This document shows positions 1 through 12,021 of a DNA stretch of 64,000 nt, in pieces; the first letter of the stretch is position 1, and each line of letters opens with the position of its first letter. The position numbers and the translations under genes were made by a program. The notes beneath the pieces were generated by a model. It had not been told where the DNA came from. It did not search any database and worked only from the letters and a program-made list of their open reading frames with translations. The stretch is from assembly GCF_019703515.2 (NCBI RefSeq), contig NC_059362.1, positions 24,240,826-24,304,825 on the forward strand, written 5' to 3'. Source of the DNA: Myxocyprinus asiaticus. Taxonomy: Eukaryota; Chordata; Actinopteri; Cypriniformes; Catostomidae.

Positions 1-492
1 GTCTCCGTGTAAACATACAAAAACACGAATTTGTGAAAACAATGACGTCATACGCACGCGTATTAAATGTTCAGTCTATAGGCATGCGCGCGAGTACTTC
101 AAAACAACCTGCGAGATATTCAAGACTACAATGGCGGACTACAGGACTGTGTTTGTGCTGCTCAAGATTTTTAGTTTATTGACGCTTCTCCAGCAAAGTG
201 TAAATTTACTGCATCACTACTACGACCAGCGATCGCCATCTTCATTGTTTGTATTCACCACTCTGTGGAAGAATGCTTATGTTTGCAGGCGCGTTGTGTT
301 TCTTTACATAGTGACATCGCCAACTACTGGCCTGGCATGCATAATACAGCCTTTTTAGTCGTTTTCGTGGATCCGTGTGAACGGGGATCGTTTTGACAAC
401 GTTTGCCGTATGTTCGCGAAACTTTTCAAAAACGCAAAGGAAAAACTTTTCCGTTTTTAGTACATCGTTGTCGTGTAAACGTACCCTTAGAG
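1..492. mobile_element. long inverted-repeat element cut by the window edge
   Basis: The right end reads TTGTCGTGTAAACGTACCCTT, and the first bases of the window (GTCTCCGTGTAAACATAC) look like the inverse terminus with its tip missing. Inside are a perfect CRE (43-50), GACTACAATGGCGGACTACA at 124-143 and a 75-codon frame from 131 (MADYRTVFVLLKIFSLLTLL, HHYYDQRSP) that I do not recognise. It may be a first exon or chance. Non-autonomous as seen. Confidence 0.5.
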
Positions 493-632
493 CTCATTGA
501 GAATTGGGCATTCCAAATTGAGGAGAAAAGGGAGAAAGAAAATAAAATAAATACATTTAAAAAAATCTTATTTAACTTATTTAATTTGATATTAAAACTG
601 TTTTCTTGATCTTCCAAAAAAAAAAAAAAAAA

Positions 633-633
<1 letters not shown>

Positions 634-672
<39 letters not shown>

Positions 673-673
673 T
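634..673 (+). repeat. (AAT)n microsatellite
   Basis: About 13 AAT units, preceded by an A17 run at 616-632. Confidence 0.9.
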
Positions 674-1077
674 TTGCATCTTTTTAAGAGACATACTATG
701 TATTAAGACTCAATGCACTGCATTATGAAAGGAAATGAATATAGGCTATATGAAGTCTCAAATTTCTGCTAATTAAAAAATTGATAGGTGTATTAATTGA
801 ATTTTAACTGCAACACATGATTATGACAAAAAACCTAAAGTTTACAAGTTTCGTGGCAATGTGGCATTGTATCTTTTTTTTGCACACATCAATGTTATAC
901 ACACCCCAAAACATCATGTGTGAAAGTAGTCAGACATTTCATATCTGAATGAATGAAGAGTTCTTGGCTAGAAGAAGATGATGAAATATACAGAAGATTA
1001 CAGCAGTACAGTTTTTGTCTAGTTGGGATAGATGAGAGTACTTGTCCACTTCAAGCACTGGTGATGGGACATAGAAA

Positions 1078-1563
1078 TGCATTCCCGCGGAGCTCCCGCA
1101 GGTTGTTTCTTGCGGTGCGGGATTTAATTTCCGAGTTGAAGGCGGGAGTGGATGTTGATTCCATGAGATGTGGACGCGATGGGATGGGAGCGGGTGGTCA
1201 GAAAATATCCTGAGGGCACTGTGGCATCAAAGGATGTGTAACTCGGACAAGAAAATTTTAAATTTAGTGTTAATAAACCAACGTCAATCAAGTCAGATGG
1301 ACATCATATCACACGTCATCTGATAATAGCAATACCAAAAAAAAATGAAAGTTTTTGTGTAGACTAGTTGTCTATTTATATGGCTTTTGCCCTATGTGGA
1401 AAACAAATGCGGGGTTGAGGGAACGGGAGCTGTCAGGAAAAAAAAAAAATCACTGCGGGCAGAGAACGGGTGAACATGGAGTAAAATTCATCAGAAGAGT
1501 TCAGGTGCGGGACAGAAACTCGCAGTAGTAGGATGGAAAAAAACAGTCCTGTGCAGACCTCTA
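1078..1563. mobile_element. hAT-type element fragment
   Basis: The right end ACAGTCCTGTGCAGACCTCT, with A at 1563, matches a fish hAT terminus (inverse TAGAGGTCTGCACAGGACTG). The inner GGGAGCGGGTGGTCAGAAAA and GCGGGACAGAAACTCGCAGT are typical internal sequence. The left end is not found. Confidence 0.45.
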
Positions 1564-1865
1564 ACGTGACGGATGATCATAGTGCTTTTTTGTCACGTTG
1601 TACAGTGTTTGCAGTGAATGTAACCACCCCATGCCCATGACATTGCGTAGTAAACATATGCTAATTGAGGAATAGAGTTTGCAGTGAGGCTCACATAGAA
1701 TCTGCGCAGGTTTTCACATTTTCTGTGCTGATTATGGGGGAACATCAGAGGAATTGGTAATATGCGGACTGCTAATATGGTAAAATTTATAAAATTGTGG
1801 AGCTGAGAGCGATAAATATGTTTATGATATTCATACTTTTCTAATAAAGTGTTTTTTCAATAATG

Positions 1866-2599
1866 ATTAGTTGCGTTTCCACTTTCGTGCAAAATGACGG
1901 CTTGCTAGTGCGTACCAGGGCCAGTTGCATTCCTACTGTCACTTCCAGGGCTTCATCGTGCCTTCATTGTGCTTCCTCGGAGCTTCCTCTAGGACAATGC
2001 CCAATGGCCCTTGGGCCAAAGAAGGCCAAAAGAGGATTGAGGCGGGGTCAGTGTCAAAGGTGGAGTTTCGCTGAGTCAGGTCAGAGGTTTCAGCACCAAA
2101 ATACTCATTCCCCAGTTTTTCATATCTAGCAACTAGCTTACCTTAACAGATCAATGGAGAATGGAGGATCGTCAGTACTGGTCAGTAAACAAAATCAAGG
2201 CTCTTCTGAATAATTGGGACGATGAAAATGTGCAACGTGATTAAGTATTTTGTCGCCGAACTTGCCAACTTGTTTATTCATTGCACATCAGTACAGGTTC
2301 GGGAAAAATTTAAAAGAAGCTGCGGACACAGTATAAATCTCTGTTCATTTGGAGAGCTAGCTAGTCTCCAGAGTCTGATACCTCAGCTTGAGTTTACCTC
2401 TTGTTTGTGAAATGGGTGGAGTGTGTGATGTTGGCAGCAGGGCGGCGTATTAAGGGCGGGTTTTAGGGCAATGCTACGGGGCTATTGGCTCGATGGTGGG
2501 AATGCAGATCGATTTTTGTTTTGCGTCTCGAACTCCGAGGCTATTGGCCCCGGCTGAGCAGTTGATAGCCCTGGCTTGCACTGGCCCGATTGTGGAAAA
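1866..2599. other. possible degraded inverted-repeat element
   Basis: GTTGCGTTTCCACTTTCG at the left and GATTGTGGAAAAGAAGCG at the right are loosely inverse, and GGCCAGTTGCA / TGCACTGGCCC are inverse. GC is higher than in the flanks. The call is weak. Confidence 0.3.
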
Positions 2600-5411
2600 G
2601 AAGCGATTGAGTCTCTAAAGAAGCACCCAACAACACCATTTTACTACTGTGCGTTCAACAGGAAAAAATGCCATTCACAGGTACAAACACATTGGATTTT
2701 AAGCTTAATAGCAAACAATAAACAGAGAAAAGATGGAAATGAATTTGACATTTTTAGATCAATCCAATGTAGTCCAATGATTATATATTTAATGTTGTGT
2801 CAAAAAGCAGAAATAAAAATAATAATTTAAAATCGGTTATTCTACATTTTAGTGATCGGACAAGTCAAAGTAAAAATAATCTGTAAAGATATTGATCGTA
2901 AAAAAAAAAAAAAATATTGGGCAATCTTCAACTGAGAGAATTCCAAGCAGACCTAGCTATGAGCTCAGCTAACAGAACATAGTGAGCCAAATGGCCTTCT
3001 AAGGAGGTATGTGTAGATTACCCCCAAAGCTATGAGGAACCTAGCCATAGCACCATCTGCCCAACTTCAGCTCATCACCTCTGCCAGAAGGGAGAAAATA
3101 TGGAGCTTTGTGGGATATTGTTTCTGCAACAATGTTCCTCTGGCCATACTAGCTATCGTTTAAAAAAGGTGCTGGGTAAGACAAACGGAGCAGGGATAAT
3201 TTATTCACCTCACCTACACCTCATTAATGGAGCTCTCACTCTCAAATGTTGTTGCACCATTCTACCTCACTCAGTTAACACAATATCACAATTTTAACAG
3301 GATTTGATCTTGATAAATTTTCAACAATCATTGATTTAGAATAGATTTAACTCATGTTTGGTCCATAAAGAATGCAGTCCGCTGTCTTGGATAATTGACA
3401 AATCCACAATACTCGGATCACTTTGTGAAGGGCAGGGGGTCCTTGACTGACTGCCTTAGTATTCAGTTCAGCATTCAATCGATATGTCTGACTTGAATCT
3501 TTGGTGCTCTGATTGGATGAGGTATTTGAGTCTAATAGGGTACATTGTCAACTGATGGCCAGAGAAATGTGAATATCAAGGCACTAATGATTCTGGAGTT
3601 CTTCTACAACATCATTCACATGACGTCTGATAAAATTTCACAATTTAAATCAGCATCAAGAGGAAACATGAATGATTGATAACTCCTTTTTACTCACTGA
3701 GGAAGTAAAGCAAACAGATAGTGACAAAAAGCTGATGAAAAAAAAATGTCAGGCTTTGCAACCTGCCAAATTTGCTCAGCTACCAGTTACCTATTATAGC
3801 GGTAACCATGGTGATCCTGACATCAGAGAGCATGAAAAAAAAAAAAAACATCAAACTTCCAACGTTCATAACAACAACACTGAGACTTTCTTATTTTTTG
3901 TTTGTTTCACATCTTCGATAAGTCAGAAGTAAAAATACTCATATGTGTTTATACTCATAATAAATTAAGGCTTTGATTTTTTTTGCTATGTTATGTGCAC
4001 AAGGCGTACATTTTCTTTATCAGCATAGGCGGCATGATCTGCCCAATTTTTGTAACCTTGCGCACCTGTGCACAACTGCGCCTGGAGTTGACAGTACTAA
4101 AAATGTCACAAATCAGTAATAGTGCATATCCGTCAATCGCGTCTGTACAGGCTTGAAATCAAAAGAGTATTCTTTAAAATGCTAGAACAAGTGATCTTCC
4201 CTATGCCCTACTCCCTTTGAAGACTTTACCATCCACTGTGAGAGCTTTGAAGGGCTGAAAGGTGTGGGGCTGAAAAATAATGTTTAATTGGAAGTCACCT
4301 TTTAAGTAATTTTTATTGAAAATTCAGTTTGAAGCGATGTCACAGCATAGCTATGATGGTTCTCCCTTCGAAGGCTGATTTATCCCATTTGGAACACAGG
4401 GACATTTGTGTTGTTGTTGCTCTTCTTCTCTGCTTTATATTGCGTTCGACTTCTGGGTTAAAAATGTATCGCGCTGCACCACTGTTTTTCAGAGCATGTG
4501 CATTACGCAGAGGCCAGTTGTAGTCAGATTAAAGTGTATACATGCGCATCGCATTATCTAGGTCTGTTTGTTTGATTTAGAAGAAGAAAAACCCAGACAA
4601 ATCATTGCTTTAGTCTGACTAAAATCAAACTTTTAAAGCACTTAAGGTACGGGACAGACAGCTCACCAATCTTCTAGACAATGGATGAGATCTAGTGAAA
4701 AGGATGTAGAAACAGATGGATAACTGTGGGTACAGGACAGCCACGTCAGCACCTGCTGAAGCCTAACCATGGTCTGAACCCTGCCCCAGGCTGACAGGCA
4801 TGGCTGATCCTGACACAACAACAGTCAAATTAGATTTGAGAGGTGGTGTGAATAAGAATATATTGAAGACACTGGAGGGATGGAGCAAGGCCACAGATGT
4901 TATCCCTGTAAATGTCCAACATACTAAATATAAGCTGTTCGTAGAAGGACATACTGTACATCCAGTAAGTATGTAAATATACAAACATTAACGTTCAAAC
5001 ATCATGCTCTCTAATCAGTTAGATCCTTAATTAAACTTGATTACATTTTACTCTTCCCAATTTCCTAATGTAAGAAATGTCATAAATGATAAACCAAATA
5101 AATCTCTTTGCAAAAACTATCAAACCTGTAAGTCCACGTCCTTTTATAGATCATTACATTTCAGACAATACATTGGCAGATTTGCTGAATCATACTAACT
5201 CATCAATAGTTAATTGTTTACTAACACATCAATCCTTAATTCACCTGTGAGGTACTATCCTCAATTGTATGTCACTTTGGATAATAGCACCTGCTCCGAC
5301 AATCTACAATAAACAACGTGTGCAAACAGCACTGGACAATCTTGTCAAAATTCTATGAATCACACAACGAATCAGTCCAACAGATCTACCATTTGAAAAC
5401 ATTTGACTCTT
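2600..5411. other. intergenic or intronic sequence, no gene seen
   Basis: A runs at 2,899 and 3,835. A short inverted pair GGTAACTG-like/CGGTAACCATGG occurs near 3,783-3,812. Nothing else is recognised. Open frames are short and without motif. Confidence 0.45.
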
Positions 5412-5415
5412 TTAA

Positions 5416-6028
5416 AGGGACATTTCACCCAAAAATGAAAATTCTTTCATCATTTACTCACCCTCTTGCCATCCCAAATGTGTATGACTTACTTTCTTCT
5501 GCTGACCACAGAACTTTGACAGTCCAAAAAGTATATAAAGGAAGCATAAAAGTAACCCATACGACTCCAGTGGTTTAATCCATGTCTTTAGAAGCGATAT
5601 GCTAGGTGTGGGTGACAACAATATTTAACAGATCAATATTTAATTCAATATTATTTTTTTATATATTTTTCTAAATTCACCCAGTAGATGGTGATATGCA
5701 CAAATAATGTGAATCAGCAAAAACAAAAGAAGAATGTGAAAGTAAAAGTGGAGATTTCTATTAAAAAGCACTTAAATATTGATCTGTTTCTTACCCACAC
5801 CTATCATATCGCTTCTGAAGATATGGATTTAACTACTGAAGACTTATGGATAACTTTAATGCTGACTTTATATGCTTTTTGGAACTTCAAAGTTCTGGCC
5901 ACCATTCACTTGAATATTCTTCTAAAAACCTTTGTTTGTGTTCAGCAGAAGAAAAAAAGTCATACACATCTGGGATGGCATGAGGGTGAGTAAATGAGAG
6001 AATTTTAATTTTGGGGTGAACTATGCCT
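5416..6028. mobile_element. long foldback MITE (Angel-like), complete
   Basis: The element is 613 bp with TTAA at 5412-5415 and 6029-6032. The left end is AGGGACATTTCACCC and the right end GGGTGAACTATGCCT. The open frame 5,688-5,993 is only the right arm of the repeat. Confidence 0.85.
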
Positions 6029-6196
6029 TTAACTAGATCCATTCCTGTTGGTTTGACCATTTATGGTTAAATTGGGCACAACCCACTAGGTAAACAGTTA
6101 ACACAAGGTGTAGAGAGGTGAGAATGCTCATATTGTAGAAGCTATAATCCATTTCATATTCTGACAATATAATACAAGCATTTTGCTTAGTACCAC

Positions 6197-6227
<31 letters not shown>

Positions 6228-8087
6228 AAAGAGTACGGATAACTTATCACCATGAAAACTTTCATTGACAGTAAAGATGTTATCAGTACAACTCAGCAAA
6301 GTGCTGCTGTTCTTAACAGGGGGTCTGTGTGCAAGGAAAATACAGCTTTGTGGATATCTATCCTTCTTTGTTACTGTAAACCTTTCCCATGTCCAAATTC
6401 CCATCAGTCTTCTTTCTATGTACATCTGTTAGAGTACTTTTTTTTTCATGTTCATTAATGTCTAGTTAAATTGTATAGTGTATATTGCTATTATTATTTT
6501 TATTATAGTTCATTGGCACCTTAATTTAATACAATTGTTATTGTTATATGTTTCTGCTTTATTATTATTATTCTCTTTTCTTCTTGTCTTCACTCGTTGT
6601 GTTTATTGATGCTTTGACAATACTGTATGCACATATAATCATGCCAATAAAGTACTTTGAAATTGAAAATTGCTTTCTAAAGTGTACTCAAAAAAGACTG
6701 TCTCTCTCGAGTCTCTCTCTCTGTACATGTGCAAAGTCACGTGCGCACAAACACACACTCCTCATTTCCACCATACAGTATATCTCATTAGCATCCCAGC
6801 AATATAATACTGTATGGCCTTTGCATAACATAAAACTATAAGAACATAGTCACACGTCCAGACTTAAAGATAACGTCTTTTGTTGTCTAGTGGGCATTGA
6901 ACTCAAAACATGCTGCTTTAGAGCAGGACTGGAGTCTCTGGACTGAATGCAAACACATCACAGCCTGAAGAGAAGCGGTCAAACAGTAACATGCAGGTTA
7001 ACAGGTCAAACTCAGGGCTGAGACTTGCCTCTTAATGTGTGTGTGCTTTTCGGCTTGTTCTGGCTTTACTGCTATGTTCCTGTCTGCTGCAAATGCTGGA
7101 CTGGGCGGGCAGGCAGGGGAAGAGAAAGGGAGTCTGTGAGGGAGAGAGAAGGGAGAGAGGAAGCTGGCAGGCAACTTAGTCCCCTCCCCTGCTCTCGGTC
7201 TGATCGCTGTGTGTTAAAATATATCCTTGCACATGTCTCCCCTTCCAGAGCCACTAGATATTACCTTATAGAAGGATCAGAGACGAACGTACTACCACTT
7301 TCTCTCGCCACCCAGATTTAACCACATTGCTCCACACTGCAAAAAATATATATTTTCTTACTTCATATTTTTTTTTGTGTTTTCAAGTCAAAAAAGTTTT
7401 CAAGTGTCTTGTTTTAAGGATATTCTTTGCTGGAAAATAAGACAAAAATAATGAGCTAGAGTTTATGCTGTGCAGCCCTCGCTTCACCCATTTACTTCAT
7501 CCAACACCCTTTCCCTCTATCAGTGCAAAGCAGTGGTGTCAATGTGTGCATGGACTCACATGACTCAACATCTCTTGCAGCTGGAATCCGGACTCCGCTT
7601 TGCTCTTTTTTTCCCAGGGGGAGAGGGAAAGAGTGTGTGGGCATGGAGAGAGAGAGAAGAATGACAGTGTGGAGTGGTGGACTCTGGAGCATTGCCCCGC
7701 ACTGGCTCAGATTTCCAGCTTGTCAAGACTGATGGATTTGGCTAAAAATAAAAGAAAGTGGGGGCCCACGAAGGGCGGATGAATGAATGAATGAACTTTG
7801 CAGAGGCTTTACCCCCCTCCAAGACCTTCCTTGCTTTCGAACAGAAATGTTCTGATGCCAAGCGTGGCTAAGAGAAGTGCATTCCAAAAACAAATGTCCC
7901 CCTTTTCCCAAAGTCCACACAGTGAGAAAGCACCAGGGAGAGAGAGAGAGAGAGAGAGAGATGAAGAGGGGACACAAAACACCGAGAGCTGCAGGAAGAC
8001 TGGGGATTCCTCTGCTTCCACGAATCCTGCCACTTTTGCACACATTTACAAACTTATCATCAAGCTTTATGGATGACAAAGTGCAGC

Positions 8088-8090
<3 letters not shown>
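6029..8090. other. intergenic or intronic sequence, no gene seen
   Basis: Contains an A27 run at 6,197-6,223 and purine-rich tracts. Several overlapping frames at 7,025-8,160 on both strands come from low-complexity GA and CT sequence. Confidence 0.45.
7938..7961 (+). repeat. (AG)n microsatellite
   Basis: About 12 AG units. A looser GA-rich tract also lies at 7,108-7,166. Confidence 0.9.

Positions 8091-8128
<38 letters not shown>
8091..8128 (+). repeat. (AT)n microsatellite
   Basis: 19 AT units. Confidence 0.95.
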
Positions 8129-8130
<2 letters not shown>

Positions 8131-8707
8131 CACCTCACATGAACAGGGTGGGAAAAGTTGAAAATAATCCAGTCAAGAAAATAAGGCTAAAAAATGCAGT
8201 TTTGGATGCTGTTCCACATCATGGGATGCTGGTGTGCTTGTGGTCCCACCAGGCTTCTTTACTAGCTTAACTAGCGAGACTTCTTTGGTTATTCCGTATC
8301 ACCAGAAAGACCAAGTCATTCTGACATGCATTTCTGCAGACATGTGCCTGAGCAAAGATTGAACATATTCCTTAGCTATAATCCATATGTTTAGCCATTC
8401 CTCAGAGTGCTGCAAGGGTATTCTCTCTTACCATCTGGCTTGTCTCTGGATCTGTGACTGCAACTGTGGTAAACTCTCCAACCACTGCCATTCACAAGCT
8501 TTATTTCTAAAAAATTTATATTCTGACCGGTTCTTGACAACCTATATTTTAGATCGGTCACAACTGGTGAGGTCGAATAGATTTAGATTTTGTCTAATTT
8601 ATTTTATTTTTGTAGTTTTGAAAATGTGTGTGTTTTGCCTTAACTGTTAGACCGTTCACACAATAATATCCACTCAGACAACTTGTGTTTAAATTCATTC
8701 CCATTAA

Positions 8708-9173
8708 AGCGATAGTTCACATAAAGGCAGCATAACAGTAATCCATACGACTCTGTGATGAAATCTATGTCTTCAGAAGTGATATGATAGGTGTGGGTGA
8801 GAAACAGATCAATATTTAATCCTTTTTTACTACAGATCTCCACTTTCACTTTCACATTCTGAAAGTGAAAGTGGAGATTTATAGTAAAAAAAAAGATTGA
8901 AATATTGATCTGTTTCTCACCCAAAATGATCATATCGCTTCAGAAGACGTATTAAATCACTGGAGTCGTATATATTCATTTTTACGCTGCCTTTATGCCA
9001 TGTTTGGAGCTTTAAAGGTCTAGCCACCATTCACTTGCATTGTATGGACCTACAGAGCTGAGATATTCATCAAAAATCTTCGTTTATGTTCTGCAGAAAA
9101 AAAAAAAAAAAAGAAAAAAAAGTCATACACATCTGGGATGGCATGAATTTTCCTTTTTGGGTGAACTATCACT
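8708..9173. mobile_element. long foldback MITE with a shortened left arm
   Basis: TTAA at 8704-8707 and 9174-9177. The left arm jumps from AGCGATAGTTCAC straight to ATAAAGGCAGC, missing about 150 bp that the right arm retains. The central hairpin CCACTTTCACTTTCACATTC / GAAAGTGAAAGTGG (8,838-8,878) is nearly perfect. Confidence 0.82.
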
Positions 9174-9366
9174 TTAAAGTACTGCTGCTACATGTGAAGA
9201 TGGACAACTTCAGCCATTGCGTTTCAACTTGCATTGTTTTTTTGAGTGTCTCTGCCATGTCTGTTAAGTTCTAAGCCAGTGTGACAGTTAAAACATTTCC
9301 ATTTTTAAAAACATGTTTCAAGACCCTATTGAATTGCATTCTGTTTCTGTTTTTGAAAACACCCAC

Positions 9367-9509
9367 TAAGGCCACATCCACACTAAATGGTTTTCGTTTG
9401 AAAACATGTTGATTTCACAATGTTTAACGTCTCTCATTCACACTGAAATGGCGTTATTCTCCATCGAAAAAGATTAGTGTGAAAACAGATTAGTGTGTAT
9501 GTGGCCTAA
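9367..9509. mobile_element. 143-bp inverted-repeat MITE
   Basis: The ends TAAGGCCACATCCACACTAA and TTAGGCCACATACACACTAA (inverted) differ at two bases. The interior includes TTTTCGTTTGAAAACATG, itself a short hairpin. Non-coding. Confidence 0.65.
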
Positions 9510-10820
9510 GAAATGTGTCTGATCGGAGTCACTAATTATATAGGAGGATGTCTTGAAGACTAACTAACTAGTCAATTTTGAACTAGTTTTGAACATCCCT
9601 AATCTATAAACCAATAAGGCTGGTCAAATCTGTGTTTTTTCCAGAAAGCTATTTAGACAAAAAGAGGAGAACAGCAGAGCACCTTGCCTAAATGGCTCCC
9701 CAAAAGCATCCTGAATATCTTCCCTCACCTACTCTCATGGCAGGAGGTGATGCAAGATACAGCAGGGTTAAAAATAACCCCTCTCTTTATATTTCTACAT
9801 AACCTTTTGCTTTGTACTCTCCTTAAAGCCCAGAGCAGTAGAGAAAGCCTCAACATGCTGTTCTTTGACACAGAAGAGACTCTACAGGGAAAATCCTGAA
9901 ACCAAAACACACCCAGAACAGGAGATGGTATCATAGCCCATATTTTCTCACAGGGCTGTAAAATGAACTCAACGGCTGGTGTCACATTTGTCATTTCTAA
10001 AAGAACTGAGGGAAATGGTTAAAGAAGTGCTACACTAGCCAACACAAAATGGTCATTTATGTATTGAATGCCATCAGTCATTTGAAAAGGTCTACCTGTC
10101 ACATCACAAAGCACACGAAATATCAATTAAGCCTTCGGGATGCCAGTGAAGGGTGTAATTATGATTCACTCAAGGATATGATGAAATGTTCGCTCTTGCT
10201 CTTTTCTTGAAATCAGTAAACCAATATGCATTTCAATAATGTAATCTTTGGAAACTATTACCATCTAATTTCCCACAAAACTTTTGCCGTGCTGAATGGA
10301 CATAAACATTGCCAAGTTCCATGACATAAATGCCAAAACACAGGGAAAGTGAACACTCCTCAGAGAACCAGCATAATCAAACAAGCACGTTTAGTGAAAT
10401 CTCAAAATCTTTGTTTTCATATTTGCATTGATCCACTCATTTACCAGGCTTCAGAGCATTACATCATAGCTGGGTGCCTCTGTGGCAGAGGGACACTTCA
10501 TTCGTGTGATTTCATCAACTGAAAGCCATTTGCTTTCTTTGTAGTGCACAAGTGGAAGACTTGAATCAATAGCTGAAGCCTGTGAATCAAACTCTGGAGG
10601 TGGTCTTTCACAACATTTTCTCCTGCTCACAAACAAGGCACTCTGAGTTACGCCGTTTAAACAAGTCATTGCTTTTGGACATAGCTCTGACACAGCTGCG
10701 CTGAGCATCTTAATCCATGACATTACAACATACTAATCACTCTTTCCTTTTACTTCATTGGCTTGCTTATTGTGAAACACACAAAGTCATAATGTGAGTT
10801 ATAGTCCCCAATGACATTAC
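9510..10820. other. intergenic or intronic sequence, no gene seen
   Basis: No repeat family or exon recognised. The 90-codon minus frame at 10,451-10,723 has no motif I know and no convincing splice sites. Confidence 0.4.
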
Positions 10821-10962
10821 TTAACCCTCATGTTCTGTTTGGGGTCTCATGCTGTTTTGTTTTTATAGTGCAAATATGTATAATTTAAGTATCAGGTTGA
10901 TGATGTTTTCTAATTGTATGAGAATGGATTATAAACAAAATTTCAACCTGATAGCTTGCTTC

Positions 10963-11858
10963 TGTCATCATTTAACCACACTCATGTTGTTCTAAACCCG
11001 TATGACTTTCTTTTTTAGTGGAATACAAAAGTAGATGTAAGGCAGAATGTTAAAGAATATTCCAGGATCAATACAAGTCAAGCTTAATCTACAGAATTTG
11101 TGGGATAATACTGATTACCACAAAAATACATTTTGACTTGCCCCTCCTTTTCTTTAAAAAAAAAAAAGAAGCAAAAATCTGTGTTACAGAGAAGCACTTA
11201 CAATGGCACCGTATGGGGCCAATCAGTAAACGTTAAAATACTCACTGTTTCAAAAGTATAGCTAAGACGTCAGCAATATGCATGTTAACATGACTTTAGT
11301 GTGTTAAATCGCTCACTAACATTTTCTGTGTAACGTTATAGCCAGTTTTACATCTTCATTGCCATGACGATATAATGTCAACAAACCCTAAAACCCTAAA
11401 ATGAATGTCAAAATTATGATTTAAACCATTTTACAGCTCAAATATTACATGAGTTTTAATAAAAGAATTAATTTAAGCGCTTTTATAAAATTATATGCTT
11501 CACATTTCTGCCTTTAAATACTCCAAAAATTGGCCCCATTCACATCCATTGTATGTAAGTGCCTCACTATAACTTAGATTTTTCCTTCTTCTTTTTTTTA
11601 AGAAAAAGTCTAAATAAATTTTTGTGGTAATCAACCTTATGCCACAAATATTGTAAATTGAGCTTAACATGTATTGAACTGGGAATATTCCTTTAAGGAC
11701 TCACATTTAATGGAAGTGAATGGTGACTGAGACTATCATTCTGCCCAACATCTCCTGTTGGGTTTTACGGAAGAAAGAAAGTAGTACGAGTTTGAAATAA
11801 CATGAGGGTGTGTAAATTATGACAATATTGTCTTTTTTAGGTGAACTACAGTTTTCAT
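10963..11858. mobile_element. short foldback MITE split by another MITE
   Basis: The left arm carries CACTCATGTTGTTCTAAACC and AAGGCAGAATGTTAA. The right arm carries GAATGGTGACTGAGACT and ends GGTGAACTACAGTTTTCAT before TTAA (11859-11862). The left terminus is eroded. The 639-bp insertion at 11,054 splits it. Confidence 0.65.
11054..11692. mobile_element. TTAA-flanked foldback MITE, GGAATATTCC type, nested
   Basis: TTAA at 11050-11053 and 11693-11696. The ends are AGAATATTCCAGGATCAATA and, inverted, AGGAATATTCCCAGTTCAAT. The arms share GGCCCCATTCACATCCATTG-like and GTGCCTCACT segments. Same family as 43759-44336. Confidence 0.82.
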
Positions 11859-12021
11859 TTAAGATTCTCTAATTGATGTGCATAGTATGATTTGTTTGAT
11901 TTGATTAAGTCTGAGGAACATATTCAAAGAATCTAAAGTTCATTTTAAAATGAATACTATTATTTTCACACACATATCACTGTGGTCTCTGGGACCCCAA
12001 ACATAAAAAAAAACAAACTTA

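Larger units (their letters stand above)
10821..12021. mobile_element. outer inverted-repeat element enclosing two nested MITEs
   Basis: The left end has TTAACCCTCATGTTCTGTTT then GGGGTC. The right end (GGGACCCCAAACAT at about 11,991, AACTTAA at about 12,015) inverts to TTAAGTTTG...ATGTTTGGGGTCCC. Inside lie a foldback MITE and, within that, a second type. Confidence 0.5.

Noticed and set aside
5688..5993. 101-codon frame as a coding gene
   Set aside because: It is entirely the right arm of a foldback MITE; equivalent arms elsewhere are broken.
7723..8161. Overlapping open frames of 78-136 codons
   Set aside because: They run through (AG)n and (AT)n microsatellites and are open on both strands because of the repeats.
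10451..10723. 90-codon minus-strand frame as an exon
   Set aside because: Composition is plausible but there is no motif and no convincing acceptor or donor.
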